From contig WRGA01000110.1 of assembly GCA_009787405.1 (NCBI GenBank), forward strand, positions 1 through 44,505: 44,505 nucleotides of DNA, read 5' to 3'. The notes beneath the pieces are model-generated. The model did no database searches. It was not told where the DNA came from and saw only the letters and a program-made list of their open reading frames with translations. The translations under genes were made by a program, and so were the position numbers. This stretch comes from Candidatus Azobacteroides sp. Its GTDB lineage: Bacteria > Bacteroidota > Bacteroidia > Bacteroidales > WRGA01. Positions 17,530 through 26,110 of this stretch are shown one piece after another (the stretch's first letter is position 1; the number at the start of each line of letters is the position of its first letter).

Positions 17530-18789
17530 ATGAAAAAAGCAATATCTTTACTCATTGTTTTTTTGTCTTTGTCTATAAATGCACAAGACGTACAAAAACT
17601 GTATGATCGCCGCGATTTTATTCAAATATCGAATTTGGATATCGAAAATTGGGAACCAGATAATTTTTCCGTTCCTTTTATAAAAGCAAATACATACAAT
17701 GCAATGGCCCGTTGCGAAGAATCGAACAAAGAAATCGAGTTTCTTTTGAAAACAAATGAAGCAAAAGAAAATCCATATCTAATGACTGAACTTTTGCGTT
17801 TGCAAGCCGACAATTATACCAAAATGTTTCAATACAAACAAGCTGCCGACAGTTATAAAAAAATATTGGATAACGATGGCAATTTGTTGGGAGAAACAGC
17901 GGTGTTATATCAAGATATTTTCCGGAGGTATGACATATTATCAACGGTAGAACCTTTACAGGTAAATATTCCACACAATACAATAATACAAACAAAGCCC
18001 GGTATAAAAGGCTTACCGCAAGTGCAAGTGCGTACGCCGAAGGATACAGTTTCGTTGGTTTTCGATACAGGTGCGGCATTGTCGGCTGTTACAAAAAGTG
18101 TTGCGAAAAGGTTAGGCATAAAGATTTTAGCAGATTCTCTTATTGCCGGTGGTACAACTGCCAATGCCGATTTTATGAGTATCGGCATTGCCGACACATT
18201 ATATTTAGGTGATATTTTATATAAAAATGTTGTTTTCGGGATATTTGAAGATGAAAAAATGACTTTTCCCGAACACGGTTTTGTACTGAACGGCACTCTT
18301 GGTTTACCTGAAATCAAAGCATTGTCTTCAATAAAAATCCATAAAGACAGCATTTTGGAAGTTTCCGTAAATGAGGAAAAGTACAAAAGTAATATGATGT
18401 TTTCCGGCACACAACAAATTATTATACAAGTAAATGATTCTTTATTATTTTGTTTAGATACAGGTGCCGCTTGGAGTAGTTTGTCGGTTAATTACTACGC
18501 TAAAAACAAAGAATATATTGATAAAACAGGAGAATTTACAACAAAAGTAGTGAACGGAATGGGTGGAAATAAAGAGTTTTCCGGTTATAAATTAAAAGAT
18601 TTTCCTGTAAAAATAAACACATCAGCAACCATTCAGCCTGAAATGATTACTTTTATTCAACCGATTTCTGTTATTTGGTATGAATATGACGGAACGCTCG
18701 GTCAAGACATTATTTCAAAATACGATTATATGTTGCTGGATTTTAGAAATATGTATTTTTCGTTGGAAAATATCAATCATTCGAATTAA
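17530..18789 (+). CDS. Secreted retropepsin-like aspartic protease
   Basis: A 419-residue protein with a signal peptide (MKKAISLLIVFLSLSINAQ). A helical TPR-like segment spans about 55-140. Two pepsin-like lobes follow: the first catalytic DTG is at residues 179-181 (LVFDTGAALSAVTKSVAKRLG) and the second at 310-312 (CLDTGAAWSSLSV). Each lobe has the expected following hydrophobic-Gly segment (LNGTLGLPEIK; YDGTLGQDIISKYD). This two-lobe single-chain layout matches the bacterial retropepsin-like families (gag-asp_proteas / Asp_protease_2). It acts outside the cytoplasm. It precedes the S41 protease gene by 19 bp, suggesting a two-protease operon. A role in RiPP processing or defence is possible only by position. 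Confidence 0.85.
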   Translation: MKKAISLLIVFLSLSINAQDVQKLYDRRDFIQISNLDIENWEPDNFSVPFIKANTYNAMARCEESNKEIEFLLKTNEAKENPYLMTELLRLQADNYTKMFQYKQAADSYKKILDNDGNLLGETAVLYQDIFRRYDILSTVEPLQVNIPHNTIIQTKPGIKGLPQVQVRTPKDTVSLVFDTGAALSAVTKSVAKRLGIKILADSLIAGGTTANADFMSIGIADTLYLGDILYKNVVFGIFEDEKMTFPEHGFVLNGTLGLPEIKALSSIKIHKDSILEVSVNEEKYKSNMMFSGTQQIIIQVNDSLLFCLDTGAAWSSLSVNYYAKNKEYIDKTGEFTTKVVNGMGGNKEFSGYKLKDFPVKINTSATIQPEMITFIQPISVIWYEYDGTLGQDIISKYDYMLLDFRNMYFSLENINHSN

Positions 18790-18808
18790 AAATTTTAAAT
18801 GATTAATT

Positions 18809-20254
18809 ATGCGTAAAATATATTTATTAGTAATTTTTTATCTGATATCTTCAACAGGATATTGTCAACCCATGTTGTCAAAACATGAAATGATGGAAGA
18901 TATGGATTCTCTTGAAGCTGTAATTCTTCATTATGATTTTTTGCTGCCACTGATGGAAGAACGCACAAACAGCTCATTCAAAAATAAATTCACTTCATTA
19001 AAACAGGAAATTTCTTCAATCTCTACCACTTTTGATTTTACCAACCTTGTCAGAAGAGGATTGAATATTCTAAATGATGGACATACCGGAATCACTAACA
19101 AATCATCGATAAAATGGTTTGTTGACAACAGTTATTTAAATTCTGTCGGAAATGTGTCATTGCGTGATACTTTATATGCCGATTATTACAACACATTAAT
19201 TACGGATAGCATTTTTCGGGAATGCAAAAGTGGAATACGGGCAGTATATATTGACGGGAAATATTATGTTGCCCGACCTTTTTCCGATCAAGGTGTTCCC
19301 ATTAAAATCGGAGAAGAGATTAAACGGATTGATGACCGGGATATTCATTCATTTGTCGGGGAAAATTATGATCAAATGTTCTTTTTGATGTGGGACAACA
19401 ATCATAAAAGGTGGTATTCCGATTTTTTCATGTTAGCCATGCCTTTGTTGCATAAACCTGTTTTTACATTGACCATAGGCGATAGAGATGTCATAATCAA
19501 TTCAGCCGTAATTGCGGACAATTTGGAGAAAGAAAAATATCAAGCCCCTTCTTCTCCCAAAGTCATGTTGTTGGATGATGATATGCTGTATATCTACATG
19601 CCTATGATGATGAATAAGCAATGGTATATGAATGAAATAAGGAAAACATACACTGCTGATGTTAAAAAAATCATTATTGACATACGAAATAACAGCGGCG
19701 GAGATGACAGCGTTTGGGCGGACATCTTATCGGCATTGATAGATAAACCTTTCACATATCGTTATTATGTGGGCATGTTTTATGATGCAAAGTTGAAAGA
19801 CGCCATTTCCTCCTTCGGCGATGTTAAAACGGACAATAACCGGATGACTGTATCACAGGAACGCATCATTTCTCCGGATAGCAATAGCGTACATTTTGCG
19901 GGTAAGATATTTATATTGCAGGACAAGTATACTTATTCGGCAGCTTCGGCCCTGGTGTCAGCGGCAAGGCAGGATAAAGACCGATTCACCGTCATCGGCG
20001 AAAAATCGGCTCTGATATCAGGCTATACTTTTCCACCCGTTTTATTCAAATTAAAAAATTCGGGCATCGTATTCAGATTGGCATTTTCCGGAGATATAAC
20101 AGGCGGAGAGCAAAATAAATACATGGATAAAATAGATGTTGAAATGCAAAATGACATCAGCACATATTTGGAAAAATTATATCAATACGATCGTCTCAGC
20201 AACGATTATTTATTGCAGCGTGATAAATTAATACAATACGTAAAAAGTCAATAA
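18809..20254 (+). CDS. Secreted S41-family (C-terminal processing type) peptidase
   Basis: A 481-residue protein with a signal peptide (MRKIYLLVIFYLISSTGYCQ). The S41 protease core occupies about 290-460: IIIDIRNNSGGDDSVWADIL is the family's conserved strand-loop, and DKYTYSAASALVSAARQ holds the likely nucleophile Ser, followed by VIGEKSALISG. The region before it (about 30-290) is long and helical with the LNDGHTGI motif typical of this family's N-terminal part. There is no clear PDZ domain. It lies 19 bp after the retropepsin gene. Downstream, the sequence breaks down into repeat and pseudogene material. Confidence 0.85.
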   Translation: MRKIYLLVIFYLISSTGYCQPMLSKHEMMEDMDSLEAVILHYDFLLPLMEERTNSSFKNKFTSLKQEISSISTTFDFTNLVRRGLNILNDGHTGITNKSSIKWFVDNSYLNSVGNVSLRDTLYADYYNTLITDSIFRECKSGIRAVYIDGKYYVARPFSDQGVPIKIGEEIKRIDDRDIHSFVGENYDQMFFLMWDNNHKRWYSDFFMLAMPLLHKPVFTLTIGDRDVIINSAVIADNLEKEKYQAPSSPKVMLLDDDMLYIYMPMMMNKQWYMNEIRKTYTADVKKIIIDIRNNSGGDDSVWADILSALIDKPFTYRYYVGMFYDAKLKDAISSFGDVKTDNNRMTVSQERIISPDSNSVHFAGKIFILQDKYTYSAASALVSAARQDKDRFTVIGEKSALISGYTFPPVLFKLKNSGIVFRLAFSGDITGGEQNKYMDKIDVEMQNDISTYLEKLYQYDRLSNDYLLQRDKLIQYVKSQ

Positions 20255-20580
20255 TAAGTATGAATACACAATCCAACGGTGGTATTATATTTGACCCGGA
20301 AAACTATTATTAAAAAATATTAATGAAATATTAATTTTTAGTTTCAATAAAAACAAATTATTCATTGATATGGGTAAATGATAAAATGGGATTTTGCGTT
20401 TACTTTTTTTGTGATAGGACGAACGAATGACAATAAGGAATATCCTGTAATTAATGAGAATTTGATAAGCAAAATATAATAATATACAAACGTTTCAAAC
20501 TATTGTCATAAAATCCAAACTTGCAGATATTAGTGTGAAAATAACCTATTTTATAAAAAGAAATTTCGTAAACGAGAAAA
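20255..20580. other. AT-rich non-coding stretch
   Basis: This 326-bp stretch between the S41 gene and the duplicated fragment is strongly AT-rich with stops in all frames. I see no gene, hairpin or repeat that I can support. Confidence 0.5.
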
Positions 20581-20675
20581 CCCGGCTATGATAAATGCCA
20601 TTGGGTACAGGTGATGAATGATTTTGTCGACTGGTTAAACAAGATAAATAATTTAAATCAGCAATAACATCAACA
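20581..20675 (+). pseudogene. Duplicated 3' end of the alpha/beta hydrolase gene
   Basis: This is near-identical to 24404-24496. It encodes the last ~27 residues of that hydrolase (YDKCHWVQVMNDFVDWLNK onward) and its TAA stop, with no body of the gene upstream. It is contiguous with the DUF6734-like remnant that follows, in the same order as the intact pair at 23436-25390. Confidence 0.85.
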
Positions 20676-20819
20676 ATGAAAATTGGTCAAAGCTATTGGA
20701 GCAAACCGAATTTAGTCTCAAAAAGTGAAAATAAATTTATGGGCGGATGGTCCAACTCTGTTTTTTTATATGAGTTGGGACTCCCGCTCGCGCCGATTTC
20801 GATAAATCGGAATAAATAG
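20676..20819 (+). pseudogene. Truncated, frameshifted DUF6734-like gene start
   Basis: The first ~33 residues (MKIGQSYWSKPNLVSKSENK, then FMGGWSNSVF) match the intact gene at 24497. A small deletion in the T-rich stretch then shifts the frame at YMSW, and homology ends near 20788, where unrelated repeat sequence begins. Reading through gives only 47 residues. Together with the preceding fragment it shows that a further copy of this gene pair once stood here. Confidence 0.85.
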
Positions 20820-20860
20820 TGTAACCGGTGCGTGGTTGATAATTATAATTTACAAAACAG

Positions 20861-21205
20861 CGCAAGCGTCTTTCGCCATAGCTGTCGGAGCCTGCCCCCA
20901 ATTTCGGGGTTAATTTTTATTCATTTGATAATCAAAAGTATAATGCTGATTAAAAAACCTTATTCTCAAAAGATTCCCTTAACAGCACGGGGATTCATCA
21001 ATACATCTTGCCCTTATCCGCTTATTTCCGGGGGTTTGTTTTATCATCATATATTGTCCTGAAAATAAGGAAATAAGGGTGAGGTTAGTTCATGCTATAT
21101 CGGCTACCAAGGGAACTTTTAAAAAATAAGGTTTTTTATCTGATTATAATTCAAATAGATATGTTCTTTATCCCGCGGCTATGCCGAAAGACGCTATCGC
21201 CGCGT
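20861..21205. repeat. Large imperfect palindromic element
   Basis: Nested inverted arms are visible: GCAAGCGTCTTTCGCCATAG (near 20862) against CTATGCCGAAAGACGCTATC (near 21179); an inner pair around AAAAAACCTTATTCTCAAAA (20952) and AAAAAATAAGGTTTTTTATC (21121); and a central pair CTTATTTCC (21021) with GGAAATAAGGG (21069). The arms differ at many places. A short reading of ~76 residues inside it has no family resemblance. Similar half-elements seem to lie at about 42960-43020 and 43815-43890. Confidence 0.65.
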
Positions 21206-21222
21206 GCGGGATGAAATAGGAA

Positions 21223-21587
21223 TCATTTCTTTTCCAAAAGGCTTCGCAGAAAAGTTATTTCTTCGTCTTTTATGGCAAGCATTTTCTCATAAGCCGATTT
21301 CAACTCTTCGAGCATCGTTTTACAGTCGTTGTTAATCGTTTCCACATACCCGTTGCCTTGATTGGTCTGGTTATTGAAAATATTTTTTTGCCAATATCAA
21401 GCAAAGAGGTAATGTCCTCCTCCAATATGTCGGCTATTTTAAACAACCTGTCCAATGTTACATTTGACATATCTCTTTCGAGTTTGCCGTATGTGCTTTG
21501 ATTTATACCCAATTTTTCAGCAATAAATTCCTGAGAAAAGCCTTTCTTTTCTCTTATTTTTCGAATATTAAAACCTATGTTATTCAT
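21223..21587 (-). pseudogene. XRE-family HTH regulator with a one-base deletion (cassette 1)
   Basis: Residues 1-65 form an intact XRE/Cro-type helix-turn-helix: IRKIREKKGFSQEFIAEKLG, then INQSTYGKLERDMSN, then LDRLFKIADILEEDITSLLD. After LDIGKK the frame is lost at a 7-base homopolymer (T7 on plus, 21383-21389). Adding one base lets the reading continue into a coiled-coil tail (MLEELKSAYEKMLAIKDEE, then ITFLRSLLEKK) that ends at 21223, the typical end of such Bacteroidota regulators. As read, the protein is 95 residues with a nonsense tail, though the DNA-binding part could still fold. It is divergent from the precursor gene, so it probably regulates this cassette. Confidence 0.8.
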
Positions 21588-21976
21588 ATTTTGACTTATT
21601 TTATGCTTGAGCAGCCTAATTATAGCAATATATGATTATTATTTTTGAAAAATTATCAAATATCTTTGTAATTGAAATATACAGCCGTACAATAACATAA
21701 TAACTGACACAAATTAACAAGGCCCGCCCCCTTGTATAAAATGGAAAGAAGCCTCCCTGCGAGGTTTACAACTAACTTAGCAGCAGAACCGTAAACTTAA
21801 ACCACAAGAAGGCGCCGTGAAGGTACAACATTCATTTGAATTTCCAAAAGTCTGATATGAATTACAGGCAGGTTGGACGTGTCCATCGGGCCAAATACCG
21901 ATTGGTTGCGTGAGAAAAAGAGCAGTTCCCGAAAAGCTTAAAAAGAGTAGGTCATCACAGTGTAATTAAAAGAATT
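21588..21976. promoter_or_regulatory. Divergent promoter and long structured leader of cassette 1
   Basis: A 389-bp gap between the HTH gene and the precursor peptide. A TATCTTTG box at 21661-21668 could be a -7 element, but its nearest TTTG (21644-21647) is closer than usual. From there a leader of ~300 nt would run to the precursor ATG. It holds a GC-rich hairpin ACAAGG-7-CCTTGT (21717-21735), a second stem CCTC/GAGG just after, and a stretch (21760-21960) less AT-rich than its surroundings. I see no reading frame of substance. It could be a regulatory leader or a degraded insertion. Confidence 0.4.
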
Positions 21977-22138
21977 ATGAAAAAGGTAAAAAAAATCAGT
22001 TTATCTAAAAAGGATTTGACAAATAATGAACAATTCATTAATGAATTTCTTTCTGCAAAAGGATTATCAACCATTAAAGGAGGATATGGAGAATGGGGAA
22101 ATTCAAATTATGCTGAAAGTACATATGTAAGGAGATGA
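21977..22138 (+). CDS. RiPP precursor peptide, probable cyclophane (triceptide) type
   Basis: A 53-residue peptide. The leader (MKKVKKISLSKKDLTNNEQF then INEFLSAKGLSTIKGG) ends in a double glycine, the usual C39-peptidase cut site. The predicted core is YGEWGNSNYAESTYVRR. It contains repeated aromatic-x-polar triplets: YGE, WGN, YAE and YVR. This is the pattern that three-residue-cyclophane radical SAM enzymes crosslink, between the aromatic ring and the third residue. A strong hairpin follows, then the radical SAM gene. The gene call rests on start, stop, leader type and neighbours; the crosslinks are inferred. Its leader end KGG-Y is shared with the cassette 2 precursor. Confidence 0.8.
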   Translation: MKKVKKISLSKKDLTNNEQFINEFLSAKGLSTIKGGYGEWGNSNYAESTYVRR

Positions 22139-22143
22139 TACAA

Positions 22144-22200
22144 ATAAAAAAGAAACAGAATGAATTTAATAAGATTATATTTATTCTGTTTCTTTTTTAT
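22144..22200 (+). terminator. Hairpin between precursor and radical SAM gene
   Basis: A ~20-bp stem, AAAAAAGAAACAGAAT on the left with ATTCTGTTTCTTTTTT on the right, ends in a T run. It starts 6 bp after the precursor stop. It should stop most transcripts, so that far more precursor than maturase is made. Confidence 0.8.
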
Positions 22201-22252
22201 CTAGAATTTATTATGCAAAAATCTGTATTTTTCAATCAAATACAATAAATAA

Positions 22253-23404
22253 ATGATAGTAAATGAATTGATATTAAAAGTATCCAGTATTTGCAATTTA
22301 AATTGCAAATACTGTTATGTATACAATAAAGGTGATAATTCTTATAAAGAACAGCCTAAATTAATGAATGAGAATATAATGATCCATACTATAGAGCGAA
22401 TCAAAGAACATTGCAATCGACATCAATTAAAAGATTTTCTTGTAATCTTTCATGGAGGAGAGCCATTATTAGCAAATAAGGATTTTTATGTAAATTTTGT
22501 CAATTATGTAAAAAGAAATATTACTGAAGTTAACATACAATTAGCCCTTCAAACAAATGGCACTTTGTTAACTCAAGAATGGTATTCTTTACTCAACAAT
22601 TTGAATATTTCAATCGGAGTAAGCTTAGATGGTACATATAAGGCTTCCGAGAATCGGATATATAAAGCAACGGGACAAAGCGCTTATAATGAAATAATCC
22701 GGGGAGTTGATTTATTACATAAAAATCAATATCCTGTTCGTGTATTAAACGTGATTAATATTCAAGAAACTCCTCAAAACATATACAACCATTTAAAGTC
22801 AAAATACATTTCTTATGTTGATTTTTTATTACCAGATATGACCTATAATAATATGAAAAAATATCCGGATGGGTTAATTGGTGATTGGCTAATTAATATG
22901 TTCGAATTATGGTACAACGATAATTCTTCCAACAAACCCATGATAAGGATATTTGATATAATAATTGGATTAATCATAGGAGTAGAAAGGGGAAATGAAC
23001 AATTAGGCCGAAGATTTAATCAATGTATATGCGTAAAACCAAACGGCGACATACAGCCGGTTGATAACATGATGGTCTGTGGAGACGGTTTTACAAAAAC
23101 AGAATTTAATGTAATTAATAATTCCTTGGATGAAGCAATAAACAATAACGAGATATTAAAAAAGTATTACAATTCACACCAAGATAGTGAATTGTGTGAA
23201 AAATGTAAAAAATGCATTATCAAACATATTTGTGGTGGAGGACATTTGGCTCATAGATATTCTTCTGCAAATGTTTTTGATAATCCATCAGTATATTGTA
23301 ATGATATTTCTACCCTTATAATGCATATACAAAATAAACTTGTTAAAGATTTAGCTATTCCTGATATTAATTTAGAAAAATTAACCTTACACGATTTTAA
23401 ATAA
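22253..23404 (+). CDS. Radical SAM/SPASM peptide maturase (FxsB/triceptide-like)
   Basis: A 383-residue enzyme with the radical SAM CxxxCxxC motif at Cys14, Cys18 and Cys21 (CNLNCKYC), and the family's FHGGEPLL (SAM-binding GGE) near residue 75. The C-terminal SPASM-type region carries Cys315, Cys318, Cys321, Cys327 and Cys349. Its pattern CGGGHLAHRYS, then NPSVYC, closely resembles the FxsB / GrrM / XyeB group of cyclophane-forming maturases. It should therefore install aromatic ring-to-side-chain crosslinks on the upstream 53-residue precursor. The GG-leader precursor and C39 peptidase sequences nearby support a RiPP role. The exact chemistry is inferred. Confidence 0.85.
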   Translation: MIVNELILKVSSICNLNCKYCYVYNKGDNSYKEQPKLMNENIMIHTIERIKEHCNRHQLKDFLVIFHGGEPLLANKDFYVNFVNYVKRNITEVNIQLALQTNGTLLTQEWYSLLNNLNISIGVSLDGTYKASENRIYKATGQSAYNEIIRGVDLLHKNQYPVRVLNVINIQETPQNIYNHLKSKYISYVDFLLPDMTYNNMKKYPDGLIGDWLINMFELWYNDNSSNKPMIRIFDIIIGLIIGVERGNEQLGRRFNQCICVKPNGDIQPVDNMMVCGDGFTKTEFNVINNSLDEAINNNEILKKYYNSHQDSELCEKCKKCIIKHICGGGHLAHRYSSANVFDNPSVYCNDISTLIMHIQNKLVKDLAIPDINLEKLTLHDFK

Positions 23405-23435
23405 ATATGTTTTTTAATAAATAAATTCACATCTT

Positions 23436-24488
23436 ATGATGAAAAACATAAAATACTATTCGATTTGTATTCTTTTATATACATTTCATTGCCTCAATGC
23501 TCAAGATCGGATTGACAGTTTGAATGTCTGTCGTTTCAGTATCATTCATGAAAAAGATACCATTCAATTCATCAAAATCAACAATGATTTGGAAACGCCG
23601 AAGCCGACGATCCTGTTCTGTCAAGGATCATTAGCGATCCCCTTGATCATAAAATCCGCCGAAGGCCGGTTATCCATCTCTATGATCGACAATTTCGATT
23701 ATAAGAAAATATCTGAAACTTACAATATTATTGTCATTTCTTCTCCTCATGTTCCTTTAATTGTAGATGAATCACAACTGAATCATCAATATGCCTATAT
23801 TACCGATAAAAACAATGAACATTCTTATCCGCAAGCCTATCTCGATGTAAATTATTTGGAGAAATATGTGGAACGGGGAAACGCCGTCATTGATTTTCTC
23901 CTCCGACAAAAATGGGTGGATAAAAATCATATCATTGTTGTCGGACATTCTCAAGGAGCTAAAGTTGCCGCAAAAATCACTGCGGAAAACAACCATATAG
24001 CAGCACTGGGTTTTTTCTCCGGAAATCCGATGGGACGTGCCGAGCAATATGTCAGACAAAGCCGGTTATCGGAACTGAAAGGGATTCTTTCTCCGGAAGA
24101 AGCACAGGCAGAAATTAATAAAACATATAGTTGGTGGAAATGGCAATGTGATCACATAAATGAACCTTCTCAACACGGAGAGGACAGCCCGCGAACAACG
24201 ATAAGTTTCTCAACTCCAATACTCCCCGACTTGTTAAAAATTATCATTCCGATTTATATTGCATATGGGACGAAAGATATTGGTTCATCCTATTGCGATT
24301 TATTGCCCATCGACTTTATACGGGCAGGAAAAACAAATTATAATTTAGTTCCATATTTAGGATTGGAACATAATTATTTTGAAGTTGATCCGACAGGAAA
24401 GCCCGACTATGATAAATGCCATTGGGTACAAGTGATGAATGATTTTGTCGACTGGTTAAACAAGATAAATAATTTAAATCAGCAATAA
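23436..24488 (+). CDS. Secreted alpha/beta hydrolase
   Basis: A 350-residue protein with a signal peptide (MMKNIKYYSICILLYTFHC then LNAQ). The alpha/beta hydrolase fold is indicated by the nucleophile elbow GHSQG in IIVVGHSQGAKVAAKI near residue 170. A likely acid residue follows in AYGTKDIGSS and a likely catalytic His in GLEHNYFEVD near residue 310. It lies between the radical SAM gene and the DUF6734-like gene, so it may act on the exported peptide or its target, or protect the producer. None of these is shown by sequence. A copy of its last ~27 codons survives at 20581. Confidence 0.8.
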   Translation: MMKNIKYYSICILLYTFHCLNAQDRIDSLNVCRFSIIHEKDTIQFIKINNDLETPKPTILFCQGSLAIPLIIKSAEGRLSISMIDNFDYKKISETYNIIVISSPHVPLIVDESQLNHQYAYITDKNNEHSYPQAYLDVNYLEKYVERGNAVIDFLLRQKWVDKNHIIVVGHSQGAKVAAKITAENNHIAALGFFSGNPMGRAEQYVRQSRLSELKGILSPEEAQAEINKTYSWWKWQCDHINEPSQHGEDSPRTTISFSTPILPDLLKIIIPIYIAYGTKDIGSSYCDLLPIDFIRAGKTNYNLVPYLGLEHNYFEVDPTGKPDYDKCHWVQVMNDFVDWLNKINNLNQQ

Positions 24489-24496
24489 CAACAATA

Positions 24497-25390
24497 ATGA
24501 AAATTGTTCAGAGTTATTGGAGCAAACCGAATTTAGCTTCAAAAAGTGAAAATAAATCTATGGGCGGATGGTCCGACTCTGTTTTTTTCTATATGAGTTG
24601 GGCCTTAAGTTGTCTGACGTTTAAAGAATTTTACGATCATATCGAGTTGGTTACCGATGAAAACGGGAAAAAGCTTCTGGTCGAAATGTTGGAACTTCCG
24701 TATGATCCGGTAAAAACATCATTGGAAGATATCAAAGGATACGATCATGACTTATGGGCCGTCGGTAAGATTTATGCCTATAGTATACAGACCGAACCCT
24801 TTATCCATGCCGATTATGATGTATACATTTGGAATCGGTTTCCCGACCGGATCGAAAACTCGGAATTAATCGGACAACATTTGGAAATATCGTATGACCA
24901 TAATCAATCATTTTATCAGGATGTCGAAAATAATTTGAGTTATATTCCGGAATCCATTCTGAATTTCAGAGAAAAAACAACAAAAGAGATCATCGAAGTC
25001 AATGCCGGAATTTTAGGGGGTTTCAATTTAAAATTTTTTAAAGAATATACAGCGGAAGCGTTTCATTTTGTCGATAAAAATTATGACCGGATCGGCAGAT
25101 TAACCTATAAAGGCATGTTCAACACTATTTTTGAACAATATCTTTTCTACTGTTTGGCACAAGAGAAACAAATCCCGATCGAATACCTGATAAAAGAGCA
25201 GATATCAAGTCGGTTTGAAGGCTTGGCCGACTTCACGGATATTCATTATAAAACCTCATATATTCATACCGTAGGAGATTATAAGAAATATTTCAGGATC
25301 GGAGAGCAAGTCGCTTATCGATTATGGCATCACTATCCCCAATATTATAATAAGATAATACAATTATATCAAGAGGGAATATTATTATGA
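24497..25390 (+). CDS. DUF6734-like (glycosyltransferase-like) protein
   Basis: A 297-residue cytoplasmic protein. From memory I associate it with DUF6734, a family found beside Bacteroidota RiPP maturases. Features include MGGWSDSVFFYMSWALSCLT, an acidic LVTDENG, and HADYDVYIWNRF near residue 104, which resembles the DxD-type metal/nucleotide-sugar site of GT-A glycosyltransferases; NAGILGGFNL near residue 170 also fits such folds. It overlaps the next gene by 4 bp. A second, longer copy closes cassette 2 (31835-33070), and a truncated third copy lies at 20676. The recurrence suggests a general cassette function, possibly precursor glycosylation; this is inference. Confidence 0.7.
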   Translation: MKIVQSYWSKPNLASKSENKSMGGWSDSVFFYMSWALSCLTFKEFYDHIELVTDENGKKLLVEMLELPYDPVKTSLEDIKGYDHDLWAVGKIYAYSIQTEPFIHADYDVYIWNRFPDRIENSELIGQHLEISYDHNQSFYQDVENNLSYIPESILNFREKTTKEIIEVNAGILGGFNLKFFKEYTAEAFHFVDKNYDRIGRLTYKGMFNTIFEQYLFYCLAQEKQIPIEYLIKEQISSRFEGLADFTDIHYKTSYIHTVGDYKKYFRIGEQVAYRLWHHYPQYYNKIIQLYQEGILL

Positions 25391-26043
25391 ACATGATTGA
25401 ATTTTTCCCGAAAACAAAATTCTTGCTGGAAAATGAAGAAAAAGGTTCTGTTGACAACTTCCATTCCTTTGATACTTTTGATGCTTTTAAACGGCATATA
25501 ACAAAACGAAACAATCAAAAAGCAGCAGACTGTTTCTTATTTGAAGAAAAAATATATCAATACGCCCTTGAGGTATCTTCTTTATTCCGGAATGAGAATT
25601 ATTTCTTTTTTGAGGGGAATAACATTAAAAATGCACTATCACTGTTAGACAAAAAAGATCCTGATCTCCTCATGGATACGGTTATAAAAGCGAATCCGTA
25701 CCTCTCCGTCATCCATGCAAACTGCAACTGGGATGCTTATATAACAGGAAACCAAACAACGGAATATTCTATCGATAATGAATACGATAAATGGAATGTG
25801 ATATTGTGTCCGGGCATGATCGGTACCGGAGCATTAAAAATTAAAACGTTCTATTCTCTAAGTTCCGAGAGCATTTTTACCGACATCCTATGTGTTGATG
25901 AGAGTTTTAGCGGAAATGACCTGTTGTTTACTTTAACAGACGATAACCCTGGGCTGAGTGACGAGAAAAAGTTAAATTTATATGAAAAAATCAATGAATT
26001 ATTACGGTTTTATCTCTGTAGTCATCTTTTGATAATCGAGTGA
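25387..26043 (+). CDS. Unknown protein in RiPP cassette 1
   Basis: A 218-residue soluble protein that I do not recognise. Its start overlaps the stop of the DUF6734-like gene (ATGA), so translation is coupled and it belongs to the operon. It has no signal peptide or membrane segment. It contains a run of acidic and aromatic residues (FFPKTKFLLENEEKGS, NENYFFFEGNN) and a C-terminal helical part with ELLRFYLCSHLLIIE. An accessory or recognition protein for the peptide pathway is possible. Confidence 0.65.
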   Translation: MNMIEFFPKTKFLLENEEKGSVDNFHSFDTFDAFKRHITKRNNQKAADCFLFEEKIYQYALEVSSLFRNENYFFFEGNNIKNALSLLDKKDPDLLMDTVIKANPYLSVIHANCNWDAYITGNQTTEYSIDNEYDKWNVILCPGMIGTGALKIKTFYSLSSESIFTDILCVDESFSGNDLLFTLTDDNPGLSDEKKLNLYEKINELLRFYLCSHLLIIE

Positions 26044-26110
26044 ATTGTCGGCAGGTTATCATAATAAAAAACAGGATCGGATATTTTTATTCCATGATTT
26101 ATATTCTTTC

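Noticed and set aside
20832-21062. A 76-residue reading in the palindromic element
   Set aside because: It lies entirely within an imperfect inverted repeat and resembles no family.
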